Assembly: GCA_947561585.1 (NCBI GenBank)
Contig: CANNZV010001151.1
Coordinates: 1 to 64,000, forward strand
Source: Caprella mutica
Taxonomy: Eukaryota; Arthropoda; Malacostraca; Amphipoda; Caprellidae
Reading direction: 5' to 3'
DNA length: 64,000 bases
The notes beneath the pieces are model-generated. The model saw only the letters and a program-made list of their open reading frames with translations. It had not been told where the DNA came from and made no database searches. The stretch's first letter is position 1; each line of letters begins with the position of its first letter. The position numbers and the translations under genes were made by a program. Shown here in pieces: positions 23,296 to 35,119 of this stretch.

Positions 23296-24319
23296 CCAGT
23301 TGTCACGATTCACATTTTTGACAAAAACTATCAAAGCTAAAAACCGTGGGATAAAATCATTCACAAAAAAATATTTTACTCTCATTCTTGATTATCACAC
23401 AAGTTGCAAAGTTTAAATTTAATTGGAAAAAAATTGAAAGAATAGATAATTTCTTCAAAAAATACAGGGAGTTTTTTATATATGCTGGCATATAGGTACA
23501 AATATTTCAAAAGTCGAGGTAAATCAGTAAAACTTCATAAAGTTCCATATATCTAGCTATTTATTTGTATTTTGGGTGTTTAATAAAAACTGTTTATATT
23601 ATTTGTCAGTAGCCATATCAAAAGGGTTTGGGGATAGGAATTTCAGTAAGTAGTTGTTTACTAAGAACTGTAGCCTATATAGAAGTAGGTACAAACCAAG
23701 AGGCTTGAAACACATCTGAAATTATTCGTTTATTATTCATAAACACAAAATAATATAAATACGAAACATACTATTATCTATTACATATATAAATAATAAA
23801 AATACACATCTTCTCACTCAGTCAATCACAATAGACCAAAAACTTGTAGAGCGAAGAGATAGTTGCACAGATCTTTTGAATTTGAAACTTAATGCGTAGC
23901 GTCATAAACATATTGAAAAAATAAGAGGCTATGACGTCAAAACAATAACATTAGATTCCATTTATGCTGCGCTTTATACAATAATTTAAAAAAGATAAAT
24001 TTACTCATATAAAAATCAAATAAATTCTACAGTTCTATCTTTTCGTATGATTTTTTAAAATCTCTGTAGTGCTTATTTTTGGAAGATAAAGGGAATGAAA
24101 CGCGCAAGAATTACTCCTTCCAAAGTTCCAGGCCGTTTGTAGCTGCGTATCTTTTTCTCCTGTGAGTTCTATAGAAGTTAGTCAATTTTTGGCAAGTGAT
24201 GAACTAACGCTTTTCTTTTGAACTAACTCTTTTTCTTTTGTCGCTAACTTTTTGATTTAACGTGTTATGACGAACTTAGGTTTTTTCTGTAACAATCACC
24301 CAATCAAGTGGTGAGAGCC
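23296..24319. other. Intergenic, no gene seen
   Basis: AT-rich, with no convincing open frame, repeat or RNA gene. Confidence 0.55.
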
Positions 24320-25130
24320 CATAGTACAGGGTTTGTAATAATGATGGGACCCAAAGTAATCTTTAATAAGTTTTGAAATAATCCTTAGATTTTGAACAAC
24401 TAAATGACTATAGAATCCTGAAAACATCGCGTTTTAGAGAATAGAACATTATACGGATATGGGATAAAAGTACAACTCGCACGTCGAGTTGCGTTCTGCC
24501 AGTAGGGTTAACAGAAGCATGCCAAAAACTTGAATTTTATTCAGAACTTGATCATATCAAACGAAGTTTATTTTGGGCTAAATGAATGGGTGATCCCGAA
24601 GGTGATCAGAGAAATGTCGCTACATTCAGCACAGTGTGGTGTTGAATCAAGGAGAATATGATTATTTGTCCCTATTTCTTGAGGATGACAGTGGCCAAAC
24701 AGTTGCAGTGAATGGTTAGCGATATCACGTTATGATAACTGACTATCTAATTACGAAATTAAAAATACTCCTGTAATACTTTGGGTCCTAAAACTGAAAT
24801 CCTGCGTCAGAAGTTTCCGGGAAGATTGATCCCAAGATCTGGTGGCGTTGATTGGCCCACAAGATCTCCTGATCTTTCGCATTAGATTATTTCTTATAGG
24901 ATACCTCAAAGGAAGTGTTTACCATAAGAAGCTAACAGATATCCTTCAATTGAAGGCACATATGGAAACAATAATTAGATCGAAAGGACAGGAAAGGCTG
25001 ATCAGAGCCATGGGCAATAGGGTGGGCCAAAAAATAAAGGTTTCGAACAAACTTCAGAATCTTCATATGGAATAGTTATAATAAGTTGATACGTTATGAA
25101 AGAACATTGCATGCCAATTTCCAGGCCATT
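24320..25130 (+). pseudogene. Decayed mariner-like transposase (C-terminal half)
   Basis: The + strand reads SNEVYFGLNEWV at about 24557 (the SDEAHFHLNGYVN block), FLEDDSGQTVAVNG near 24676-24717 (FFEDE.G.TVTVNGERY block) and WPTRSPDLS-like, then DYFL.GYLKGSVYHKKLTDI at about 24885-24950 (LDYFLWGYVKSKVY block). These belong to one transposase in the right order, broken by stops and shifts. The DDE residues are partly recognisable in position only. The N-terminal half and terminal repeats were not delimited; ACAGGGTTTGTAATAATG at about 24327 could be the left end. Confidence 0.75.
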
Positions 25131-26600
25131 TCTGGATATTTTTGAGTTGCCCAGAAACATTTGAAATTTTGTACAAAATGATGTTTTCCCATTAATTCTA
25201 AAATATTTGATTTTGTTTTTTTCTATGGAATTGATAAAATTAGTTGGCAATATACGAAAAAAACACAACTTGCAAAATTGCAGATTAATTTTTTATACTT
25301 TTGAGTTGCCCCGGGCCCTTTTTTTTGTGAAATATATTAATATTACAATATTTCTCTTGAAATTAGCTTTATAGAGCAATCATGCTGTTATTGTGATGAG
25401 ATAGAAGTAATTTAATTCTCAAAATGACTGTGAATTGTACTTATTTCATTTTATAAAAGTATTTATTAATGTTTTCGTATTGCAAAAATTTCAAATTTAC
25501 TCGGATTATAGCAATTAAATAATAACCCATGCAATTCGCTTTGTCAACTTTTTTGAATTACCAAGTGACCCAAATATTGAAATGTTGATTTATTAATCAA
25601 TTATTAATGTTTTCTTGTATCAATTTCTTGCATATAATACTCTTTATTATGTTCTTCATTGAGCACCAGACCTCCATAAGTGTGGAGCACTACACTGACT
25701 ACAGTCTCCAGCGGTGCCTAATTTTGAACAATTTGGAGGGGTGGGGGCAACTGGAAACATTGTCGTACCGGTTTGATTTTCCGGCACTAACACCAAAATA
25801 AGCTCTTCTCAAGCTATCATCCTATTCTAAATGATAAAAAATCAGAGTTTATGAGCTTTTTGCCAAAATGTAGTAAAAATCACCAAAATCTTACTTTTCT
25901 GATATTTGAATCGCATGGGGGCAACTGTTACACGTACCTTCCCTTGTCATATCAACTTTATATATCTATTCCATAAGTAATATCCAAAATGTTATTTTTT
26001 GGCTCACCCTAATGGACAATTTTGTGACGTCATAGAAGTAAGAGAATGAGTAGTATATAGTTTTTACAATGATATTTCAAGGAAAATGACCTCTAAAGTT
26101 ATACTTTTGTGATCCATATAAATATATGAACTATAAAATATTTTCATCCATAGTGTTATTCTTCCCTGAGACTACTATTTATTATAGAAAACACTAATTT
26201 GGAACCGAAGGAAAAATAATTCAATTAATTATTGTTTATTTAATTAAATCTCTTATACCATTTTTCTGATTCCTTAATATTACCTAAATAAATGAAAAGA
26301 AACTATGATAAGATACTTTCAACATGAATTTGCTATACGAGTGACAGACAACAATACACAGTACCATCGTCTATGACGTAACAAGTAAACTGCGCCGAAG
26401 AAACTCAATTTCGTCTCTTCTGCGGTCATACCATGTAGAGTTATTATACCATGGTTGAGCCAGTGACCAATATTATATTGTGTCTTGCAGGACGGTTAAT
26501 TCATTTTTTTATGGGGTCACGTGACTAGCAATCTGGCGTCAGTCACATAGAGTCATCAAAAAGTTTTACACCGTCATTCTCACTGTCCTGCATTCGCTGC
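25131..26600. other. Intergenic, no gene seen
   Basis: AT-rich, without supported coding sequence. The phrase GAGTTGCCC recurs at 25145 and 25302, and GGGGCAACTG at 25744 and 25918, but no full repeat unit could be delimited. Confidence 0.5.
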
Positions 26601-26601
26601 A

Positions 26602-26664
26602 ACACTACCTCTCTCTAGTGTAGTGGTTACTACCTCTCTCTAGTGTAGTGGTTACTACCTCTCT
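26602..26664. repeat. 23-bp minisatellite, left block (about 2.7 units)
   Basis: Units of CTCTCTAGTGTAGTGG plus TTACTAC. This is the first of three blocks of the same array, separated by the two LINE segments. Confidence 0.95.
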
Positions 26665-28652
26665 CTGACTGAGATTGTTTGTACTGTTGAGGAGGTAGTA
26701 GACAAACTTGGCAAGCTGGACCCTAACAAGGCAGCTGGTCCTGATGGATTCTTACCGACAGTGATGAAGAACGTGAAGGATGGTTTGGCGGCACATCTGC
26801 AACAGATCTTCAATGTCTCTTTGGAGTCGGGCGAGGTCGCCGACGACATGAGGATCGCGGATGTGACCCCAATCTTCAAGACAGGTGAGACCACTAACAG
26901 TAGTAATTACAGACCGATTAGTTTAACATCGGTTCCTGGAAAGCTGCTAGAATCCATCATCAAGGATAGGATTGTGGATCACCTGGAAGAACACCAGCTC
27001 ATAGGAAAGAGTCAGCATGGCTTTCTTCGCGGGAAGTCATGCCTGACAAACTTACTAGAGTTCTTCTACTACGTTCTTCAGGAGCATGACAAATCCAAAG
27101 CTGTTGACATCGTCTACCTTGATTTCAAGAAGGCATTTGACAAGGTACCTCACAAGAGGTTAATGGCGAAAATAGCAGCTATTGGTGTGGGTGGTCGAGT
27201 TCTACAATGGATCAGGTCATGGCTAAATAACAGACGACAAAGAGTGGTGGTCAATGGCGTGGCCTCTGTGTGGAGCTCCGTAACCAGCGGGGTTCCCCAG
27301 GGCTCAGTCCTTGGTCCTCTGCTCTTTATTATTTACATAAATGACCTTGACGTAGGACTCGTCAGTAGGGTATCCAAGTTTGCTGATGACACAAAGATTG
27401 GCATCAACGCTGCAAGTCCAGAGGCCATCGGACAACTCCAACTTGATCTTTTCAAGATCGGAGAATGGTCGGAAAAGTGGCAGATGCCCTTCAATGTGGA
27501 CAAGTGTAGAGTACTTCATGCTGGTCGTAGGAACGCTGAAGCTTTCTACACGCTACTTGGAGCCCAAAAAGAACCCACTGATGTACAGAAGGATCTTGGA
27601 GTTATGATCACCAGGGATCTCAAGTTCTCTCGACAGTGCCTGGAAGCTGAGAAGAGAGCAAACAAGATCCTAGGGTACATCAAGAGGCAATTCAGATACA
27701 GAAACAGAGAGACAGTCCTCACCCTGTACAACTCTCTTGTAAGACCTCTTTTGGAGTTTGCGGTCCAGTTCTGGTCACCCACGTTGCGAGCAGATGTCCA
27801 GCGGTTGGAACGGGTGCAAGCGAGGGCGACTAAACTTGTACCTGAAATCCGATCCAAGGGATACGCACGTCGGTTAGAAGACCTTGGCCTCTTCACGCTT
27901 GAGCAGCGACGTTTGAGGGGTCAACTCATCGAGACTTTTAAGATCCTTCGAGGGATAAGTCGAGTTGATCCCGAAGACTACTTTTCGCTGTGTGTGAACC
28001 CCACCCGCAACCACGGGTGGAAGGTGGTTCCGCCTCGGTTCACCACTGCTCAGCTGGAGAACTTCATGCTGGTAAAGATCTGTAATGTCTGGAACAGACT
28101 GCCAGAAAATGTTGTCAGCAGCCTGACTGTTGACACATTCAAAAGGCGACTTGACAGGATACTCAGTGAGCTGGCTTACTGAGCTGTCAAGCGCCTCCAT
28201 GACTTGACCTCGGAGTTGAGATGAGAGTCTTAGCTATCTTTTCTGGTAGCACTCTTACTTCAACTCCAACCAACCAATTAAGAGAAAACCTGGCGCCCTT
28301 CCGTGGCTAGAGAGATCAGGTCACACCCTGCGTTCTGTCACCGTCTCAGGGACTGCCTTTGGGCGGCCCCTGTGAAGGTGGCAGTGATTGGCGGGTTTGA
28401 CTGACCAAGTCCAGGATAAAACTTGGAGCTAATGATTGTACCCAAACTTTGCTCCTACGCCTGATGGAAGTTCTTTCTTTGTCAGGTTTAGGAGTACAGT
28501 TTGGAGTGCTTAGGTTCCAAGTGGGAAGTGATGGAGAGAGATTCACCTTGTTCCGTTGTTAACCCAACGTCGAGCGCACAGCTGGCTGTGCACAGGGGCC
28601 ATCCTTGGATGGGCATATTGTGCCTTTTGATGGTCCCTTTATCCTTGTGACT
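26665..28652 (+). mobile_element. CR1/jockey-group LINE, 3' half (RT and 3' UTR)
   Basis: An open frame from 26665 to the stop at 28180-28182 encodes most of a reverse transcriptase. Readable landmarks are SSNYRPISLTSVPGKLLE, QHGFLRGKSC, DFKKAFDKVPHKRL, GVPQGSVLGPLLF, FADDTKIG (catalytic Asp pair) and LGVMITRDL. The 470-bp 3' UTR ends in TTTATCCTTGTGA, where the minisatellite resumes. The 5' edge is a sharp junction with the minisatellite inside the RT region. The frame is intact, so the insertion is young. Residues before 26665 are missing, but the same element's upstream part lies downstream at 28928-30571. Confidence 0.93.
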
Positions 28653-28927
28653 CTAGTGTAGTGGTTACTACCTCTCTCTAGAGTAGTGGTTACTACCTCT
28701 CTCTAGTGTAGTGGTTACCACCTCTCTCTAGTGTAGTGGTTACTACCTCTCTCTAGAGTAGTGGTTACTACCTCTCTCTAGTGTAGTGGTTACTACCTCT
28801 CTCTAGTGTAGTGGTTACTACCTCTCTCTAGTGTAGTGGTTACTACCTCTCTCTAGTGTAGTTGTTACTACCTCTCTCTAGTGTAGTGGTTACTACCTCT
28901 CTCTAGTGTAGTGGTTACTACCTCTCT
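28653..28927. repeat. 23-bp minisatellite, middle block (about 12 units)
   Basis: Same unit as at 26602 and 30572, with sporadic variants (AGAGTAG, GTTGTTAC, TTACCAC). It separates the LINE 3' half from the LINE 5' half. Confidence 0.97.
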
Positions 28928-30571
28928 AGTTACTAGGGATAGAGGTCCGAGCGGAAGTCACACTCAACCTTTACTTGCTCTACAGACCACCCCACCAGAC
29001 GAGAGACCACGACCGAGATCTCTACGCTGCTCTCACTAACCTTCTGCAGGATGAAACGGCCATTGTGTTGGGAGATTTCAACTGCAGAGTGGATTGGAGC
29101 ACAAGAGTCTCGGATGGAGAGGGAGGTAGGTTGATCGAATTTTCGAACGACAACTTCCTCTCCCAGATGGTAAGAACTCCCACTAGAGGCGAAAATGCAC
29201 TGGACCTCATATTCACTACCGACGAAGATCTGGTTTCTCAGGTCTCGGTTGGTGAATGTCTGGGTACCAGTGACCATAATGCCGTTTCTTTTAGAGTGGG
29301 AGTCAAAGTGGAACAAGAGAAGATCTCTCATAGAAATATGCTAAATCTGAGAAGAGCTGATTACGACAGTTTCACTCGTGATCTGCAGGCATTACGTCCT
29401 CAACTTCCAGCTTCACCTGATCAGATGTGGCGGGGCTTTAAGGCAAACTACATCTCGATCCAGGACCGATGCATACCTAGGAAAAGGGTAGGTGGTTCCA
29501 TGAAGGTTCGTCCTAAATGGTTCCATAACGAGCTTGACAGAGAGATAAAGAGAAGGAAACGACTCTACGTCTCATTCAAGACTCACTCTTCACCGGAAAC
29601 TGAGAGACTTCTCACAGACCAACGGAGATTGGTCAAAAGAATGGTGCGGCAAGCTAAAGTAGCGGAGGAACACAGGGTTGCATTGACCTGTAAGGGCAAC
29701 CCTAAGGAGTTCTTCGCTTATGTCAATAGCAGGAAGCCCACCAGAAGCTCCATCGGACCAATCAGGACAACCCAAGGTATATTGGCAACTTCGGATGCCG
29801 ACATCGTCGCCGAACTCAACAGTTATTTCGTCAGTGTCTTCACCAGGGAGGATGCGCTTGGCACCCCTGACCCCGTAGTCTACTACGAGGGACGAATGCC
29901 ACTGACTGAGATTGTTTGTACTGTTGAGGAGGTAGTAGACAAACTTGGCAAGCTGGACCCTAACAAGGCAGCTGGTCCTGATGGATTCTTACCGACAGTG
30001 ATGAAGAACGTGAAGGATGGTTTGGCGGCACATCTGCAACAGATCTTCAATGTCTCTTTGGAGTCGGGCGAGGTCGCCGACGACATGAGGATCGCGGATG
30101 TGACCCCAATCTTCAAGACAGGTGAGACCACTAACAGTAGTAACTACAGACCGATTAGTTTAACATCGGTTCCTGGAAAGCTGCTAGAATCCATCATCAA
30201 GGATAGGATTGTGGATCACCTGGAAGAACACCAGCTCATAGGAAAGAGTCAGCATGGCTTTCTTCGCGGGAAGTGATGCCTGACAAACTTACTAGAGTTC
30301 TTCTACTACGTTCTTCAGGAGCATGAAAAATCCAAAGCTGTTGACATCGTCTACCTTGATTTCAAGAAGGCATTTGACAAGGTACCTCACAAGAGGTTAA
30401 TGGCGAAAATAGCAGCTATTGGTGTGGGTGGTCGAGTTCTACAATGGATCAGGTCATGGCTAAATAACAGACGACAAAGAGTGGTGGTCAATGGCGTGGC
30501 CTCTGTGTGGAGCTCCGTAACCAGCGGGGTTCCCCAGGGCTCAGTCCTTGGTCCTCTGCTCTTTATTATTT
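28928..30571 (+). mobile_element. Same LINE, 5' half (endonuclease and partial RT)
   Basis: Open from 28930. It encodes the C-terminal part of an APE-type endonuclease (LLYRPPHQ at about 28975, IVLGDFNC, MVRTPTRGENALDLIF, TSDHNAVSF), a linker and the start of the RT domain. A single C-to-G change makes TGA at about 30274, where the other copy has TCA. Bases 29902-30571 duplicate 26665-27334 with three differences in 670 bases by eye. The segment stops abruptly after CTTTATTATTT and the minisatellite follows. A 3'-truncated LINE is not a normal product of target-primed reverse transcription. Confidence 0.93.
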
Positions 30572-31005
30572 GTTACTACCTCTCTCTAGTGTAGTGGTTA
30601 CTACCTCTCTCTAGTGTAGTTGTTACTACCTCTCTCTAGTGTAGTGGTTACTACCTCTCTCTAGTGTAGTGGTTACTACCTCTCTCTAGTGTAGTGGTTA
30701 CTACCTCTCTCTAGTGTAGTGGTTACTACCTCTCTCTAGTGTAGTGGTTACTACCTCTCTCTAGTGTAGTGGTTACTACCTCTCTCTAGTGTAGTGGTTA
30801 CTACCTCTCTCTAGTGTAGTGGTTACTACCTCTGTCTAGTGTAGTGGTTACTACCTCTCTCTAGTGTAGTGGTTACTACCTCTCTCTAGTGTAGTGGTTA
30901 CCACCTCTCTCTAGTGTAGTGGTTACTACCTCTCTCTAGTGTAGTGGTTACTACCTCTCTCTAGTGTAGTGGTTACTACCTCTCTCTAGTGTAGTGGTTA
31001 CCACA
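30572..31005. repeat. 23-bp minisatellite, right block (about 19 units)
   Basis: Very homogeneous continuation of the array in the same orientation, with a few GTTGTTAC, CTGTCTAG and TTACCAC variants. It ends with TTACCACACTTTC. Confidence 0.97.
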
Positions 31006-31297
31006 CTTTCATTTCTCACGAACCAAAATTGAAATTTACTGATGATCCACGGACCACCTTTCATAGTTATAACGTATAATGTCTATACTTCAGGAGATGA
31101 ATATATATTGATTGATATACTGTATAGTGTATATGATCAAGATTATAGCGCAATATTATGCATTTGTGGAAAGAATAATAAGAGTTGTAATAATTGAAAA
31201 TGCATAGGTATGTTATTATCGGATACACAACAAAATTTTGAATAGTTCGGATCCTTTTTGTAACTAATATTCATCGTATGGAAAAAAAATGGTGTGC

Positions 31298-32412
31298 AGA
31301 AAGTTCTCGCCCTCAATTCACCGCCGGAAAGTTCGCCGCAACTCAATTCATCGCAACTCAATTCACCGTAAAAACAATTTAATACAAATTTATTAATGGA
31401 ATGAAAAATTATATCAATAATAAGAAACTAAATAGAAATGATGTACGTTAAAAATACAGACTTGTCTATGGAATATTAAATGAATATTACTGAAAATATG
31501 AATTTGAAATGATATTTTATTTATGAATATATGAAATGATATATTATTACTGAATATATCAATCAATATATTATTACTGAAGGTATTGAAATATTATATT
31601 ACTACTGAATATATGAAATAATATAAATTAAGAAACGATTGTTGTTTCGACATCAATTTCTTTTGGGGTAGTATTTGGTTATATTGTGTGTGCAGGGTGC
31701 ATTTCCTTCAGAGGCTCAAGATTCCTTGGTTATACAGATTCTAGAAGATACGTGGTTTGGACGACCAGTCAGATGAGGACATTGTAGGTGTTCCAAATAT
31801 TATTCAGAAATGTGGAATGTATATATTCTTTTTACAGAAATTAGACCAAAAGGCTTTCAATGAACAAATGACTTCGGTACATCCGAATATGTGGAAATTT
31901 TTGGACAACATCAAGCAAGAGCATAAAACTAACCGAAATCAAAATTGAACAATTAGTTGCTGGTGGGATACCAACCATTGGAAGGAAGGTCTAAACCCAA
32001 ACTGCTGTTCGTTTACAAAGACTAGTGTTGGACTACGATAAAAATTTCGATGTCCTAGAATATGTACGAGACATTGACATAATTCGATTTTTTTAATTTT
32101 TAATTATTATAATGCATTGTTTCCTATTAGTATATATTTTTTGCTATTTGCAGTCATTTTATTGCCACGGATACTCATGAGGAGTTTTTTTCAGACGTAA
32201 TGTAAAAATTATTTGAATAATTTTTCTATCCATTATAACATATGCATCCAGTTGTCAAACCTTTTATTAACCTTATTGAAAAAGAAATATCAATAAACAT
32301 AACTTGAATTGAAATTTACATATATGCGGTGAATTGAGTTGCGGTGAACTTTCCATTCGGTGAATTGAGTGCGGTGAACTTTCCGGCGGTGAATTGAGGG
32401 CAGTGAACCTTC
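31298..32412. mobile_element. Foldback element FB3 carrying MULE transposase remnant
   Basis: The left end (31298-31370) reads CCCTCAATTCACCGCCGGAA, then repeated AACTCAATTCA(C/T)CG subrepeats. The right end (32328-32412) is the inverted version (GCGGTGAATTGAG and GGTGAACTTTCC units, then CCGGCGGTGAATTGAGGGCA). The interior is AT-rich and includes a decayed MULE transposase C-terminus. Inverted ends of tandem subrepeats plus a MULE remnant fit the FB/NOF class, which is classed with MULEs. Confidence 0.8.
31690..32085 (+). pseudogene. MULE transposase C-terminal remnant
   Basis: In sequence order and across three frames the + strand gives ILEDTWFGRPVR, EMWNVY, FNEQMTSVHPNMWKFLDNIK, LTEIKIEQLVAGG, VRLQRLVLDYDKN and VLEYVRDID. 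This order corresponds to the end of Mutator-like transposases (TYIGR..., WN..., HPNIWKFI..LK.EQ, QIEQ..AG, YDN...YL.GIAHN). Multiple frameshifts and stops make it non-functional. It is the only coding trace within the FB3 element. Confidence 0.72.
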
Positions 32413-32632
32413 CTGTAATCAAAAAAATGTATATACAGAAATTATTCATTAAATTACAAATAAAATAGTAAATTATTATGATGATAATGTCTATAATAGA
32501 TACTCAAAGAAAACTCGGCATAGAAAATGCATTGAAGAGGGGTGACTACGCTACTATTTCTAATTCTATATTACAAAATAATATAAATTGAAGGATAACA
32601 TATCATTATGACTTTAATGAAGATGAACGCTA

Positions 32633-32800
32633 AATTGTAGTAGTTGAAATATGATTTTGTATCTTAGAATTTAAAGATTGAGTTTGAGGAGAGGTTCTAG
32701 AAAGAGCGAGACGCATGTCGTGTAGAACATCTAGCCTATTACGTTGTTTTGTTTTCTTGATAACACGAATTGAGAATGCTTTTTCACATAAATTACTTAA
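32633..32800 (-). pseudogene. hAT transposase C-terminus (ZBED5/FAM200-like)
   Basis: The minus strand reads LCEKAFSIRVIKKTKQRNRL, then DVLHDMRLALSRTSPQTQSL, and runs to TAG at 32633. This is the dimerisation-domain end of hAT transposases of the ZBED5/FAM200/GTF2IRD2-like type (..ERAFSILT.IKTKQRNRL.VE.DLRL.LS...P...L). The frame is intact over about 56 codons but nothing upstream continues it, so it is a truncated remnant. A MITE begins just 26 bases away at 32826. Confidence 0.72.
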
Positions 32801-32825
32801 TAAGTAGTAGCAAAAGGAATTAATT

Positions 32826-33050
32826 TATTACCCCTCTAGGAAGGAGCATTCGGACACTTGAATCTCTCTTACATTTTGTCTTATAACTTTCGAATGGAGG
32901 TTTAAACTGTAAAACAGTCTTAATACAAATTGAAGTAAAATAATTTATCTACATACAGAAATTTTTATATAGTTAAATTCGAATTAGTTTACGGATTATT
33001 CATTTTCCCCAAAAGTGTCCGAATGCACTCGGTTCTCCCCTACTACATAG
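32826..33050. mobile_element. Small MITE with GTGTCCGAATGC inverted ends
   Basis: The left end CCCCTCTAGGAAGGAGCATT continues CGGACACTT; the right end AAGTGTCCGAATGCACTCGG continues TTCTCCCCT. The ends pair over about 25 bases with mismatches. The interior is AT-rich, non-coding and about 170 bp. Confidence 0.65.
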
Positions 33051-33284
33051 GAACACACTACTAGTACACGAGGTAGTAGGTACTCTACTACATCAGTATA
33101 AACTGTATAAATATACTATACTATAATATACTATACTATATACTTATACATAGTATATACTTATACTGTTATACAGAACAACACTCAAGATATAGTATAG
33201 ACAATATAAGATATTCTCATCAACGATTCAGTTCCACCCGCATCTTCTCGAGTTCCCGCCATACACTGTGAAAATACAGGAGTG

Positions 33285-33662
33285 AATAACCGGTAAGACT
33301 ATTTACCGAATGGCATCGAATGGTACACCGAATGGAAACGTATGGTACCGAATGGAGGCTTATTTTAACCGAATGAGGAATACCAATGAACACAGTGAAA
33401 AAATCATTAATAATTTGAAAAGATGAGCTGTTCCTAACCTGATGGCGCTTTGTCAAAATAAAATAAAAATAATTCTTTGATAAGCATAATTGTTTATATG
33501 AACAAAGTATGAATCATTACATAATTAAATAAACTGGTTCCGTTAAACTACATATTACCAATTGTATTATTTTACCTCCTCCCCTTTAAAGATTAATCTT
33601 ACCCGCTTCATTCGGTTAAAATATAAGCGTCCATTCGGTGCCATTCGGTAATAGTCCTAGGT
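33285..33662. mobile_element. CCGAATGG-type MITE, copy A
   Basis: The ends are inverted: ACTATTTACCGAATGGCATC on the left, and GTGCCATTCGGTAATAGTCC on the right. CCGAATGG or CATTCGG subrepeats occur several times near each end. The interior (CTTTGTCAAAATAAA, ATATGAACAAAGTATGAATC, TTTTACCTCCTCCCC) is shared with copies at 38036-38361 and 40678-40955. Confidence 0.8.
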
Positions 33663-33767
33663 ATGAGAAGGGATAATAACATCAAAAATATACTGATAAT
33701 CAGTAACTGTCTTCTCTTGTATTATTCAGTGTGTTACTGTAACTTCTTACCTTCTAATACGTCGTAA

Positions 33768-34815
33768 CTAAATGATATGTCGTAACTAAATGATATGTCG
33801 TAACTAAATGATGTATCGTAACTAAATGATATGACGTAACTAAATGATATGTCGTAACTAAATGATATGTCGTAACTAAATGATATGTCGTAACTAAATG
33901 ATACGTCGTAACTAAATGATATGTCGTAACTAAATGATACGTCGTAACTAAATGATATGTCGTAACTAAATGATGTATCGTAACTAAATGATATGTCGTA
34001 ACTAAATGATGTATCGTAACTAAATGATATGTCGTAACTAAATGATACGTCGTAACTAAATGATACGTCGTAACTAAATGATATGTCGTAACTAAATGAT
34101 GTATCGTAACTAAATGATATGTCGTAACTAAATGATATGTCGTAACTAAATGATATGTCGTAACTAAATGATGTATCGTAACTAAATGATATGACGTAAC
34201 TAAATGATACGTCGTAACTAAATGATATGTCGTAACTAAATGATGTATCGTAACTAAATGATATGTCGTAACTAAATGATGTATCGTAACTAAATGATAT
34301 GTCGTAACTAAATGATACGTCGTAACTAAATGATGTATCGTAACTAAATGATATGTCGTAACTAAATGATATGTCGTAACTAAATGATATGTCGTAACTA
34401 AATGATGTATCGTAACTAAATGATATGTCGTAACTAAATGATATGTCGTAACTAAATGATATGTCGTAACTAAATGATGTATCGTAACTAAATGATATGA
34501 CGTAACTAAATGATACGTCGTAACTAAATGATATGTCGTAACTAAATGATGTATCGTAACTAAATGATATGTCGTAACTAAATGATGTATCGTAACTAAA
34601 TGATATGTCGTAACTAAATGATACGTCGTAACTAAATGATGTATCGTAACTAAATGATATGTCGTAACTAAATGATATGTCGTAACTAAATGATGTATCG
34701 TAACTAAATGATATGTCGTAACTAAATGATACGTCGTAACTAAATGATATGTCGTAACTAAATGATACGTCGTAACTAAATGATGTATCATAACTAAATG
34801 ATACGTCGTAACTAA
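33768..34815. repeat. 18-bp minisatellite, about 58 copies
   Basis: Unit CGTAACTAAATGATATGT with variants ending GATACGT, GATGTAT and GATATGA. Because 18 is a multiple of three, the minus strand reads as a 345-residue (TYHLVT)n frame, which is an artefact. Variants recur in the same order over long blocks: the run around 34020-34290 reappears around 34320-34590. That shows higher-order amplification of about 15-17 units. Confidence 0.97.
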
Positions 34816-35050
34816 TTAAATAATATGTAGTAACTAAGTCTAAATAAAATGTCGTAACTGATTAAATAATATGTTGTAACTGATTAAATAATATGTTGTA
34901 ACTGATTAAATAATATGTTGTAACTGATTAAATAATATGTTGTAACTGATTAAATAATATGTTGTAACTGATTAAATAATATGTTGTAACTGATTAAATA
35001 ATATGTCGTAACTGATTAAATAATATGTTGTAACTGAGTCTAAATGATAT
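34816..35050. repeat. 22-bp minisatellite derived from the 18-bp array
   Basis: About ten copies of TAACTGATTAAATAATATGT plus TG. It appears to be an expanded version of the 18-bp unit (GTAACT(A/G)A..TAATATGT), and the transition passes through mixed units at 34800-34860. Confidence 0.93.
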
Positions 35051-35119
35051 GTCGTAACAACATAGAGATATATTCAAACGTAGCAAACAACTACCACGAA
35101 TCCTGATAAGATAAAATCG

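Noticed and set aside
27304..28200. Minus-strand frames opposite the LINE
   Set aside because: They are antisense shadows of the intact reverse transcriptase frame.
33754..34791. 345-codon minus-strand frame of (TYHLVT)n / (IHHLVT)n
   Set aside because: It is a by-product of an 18-bp minisatellite, whose period is a multiple of three. There is no start context, splice site or non-repeat sequence.
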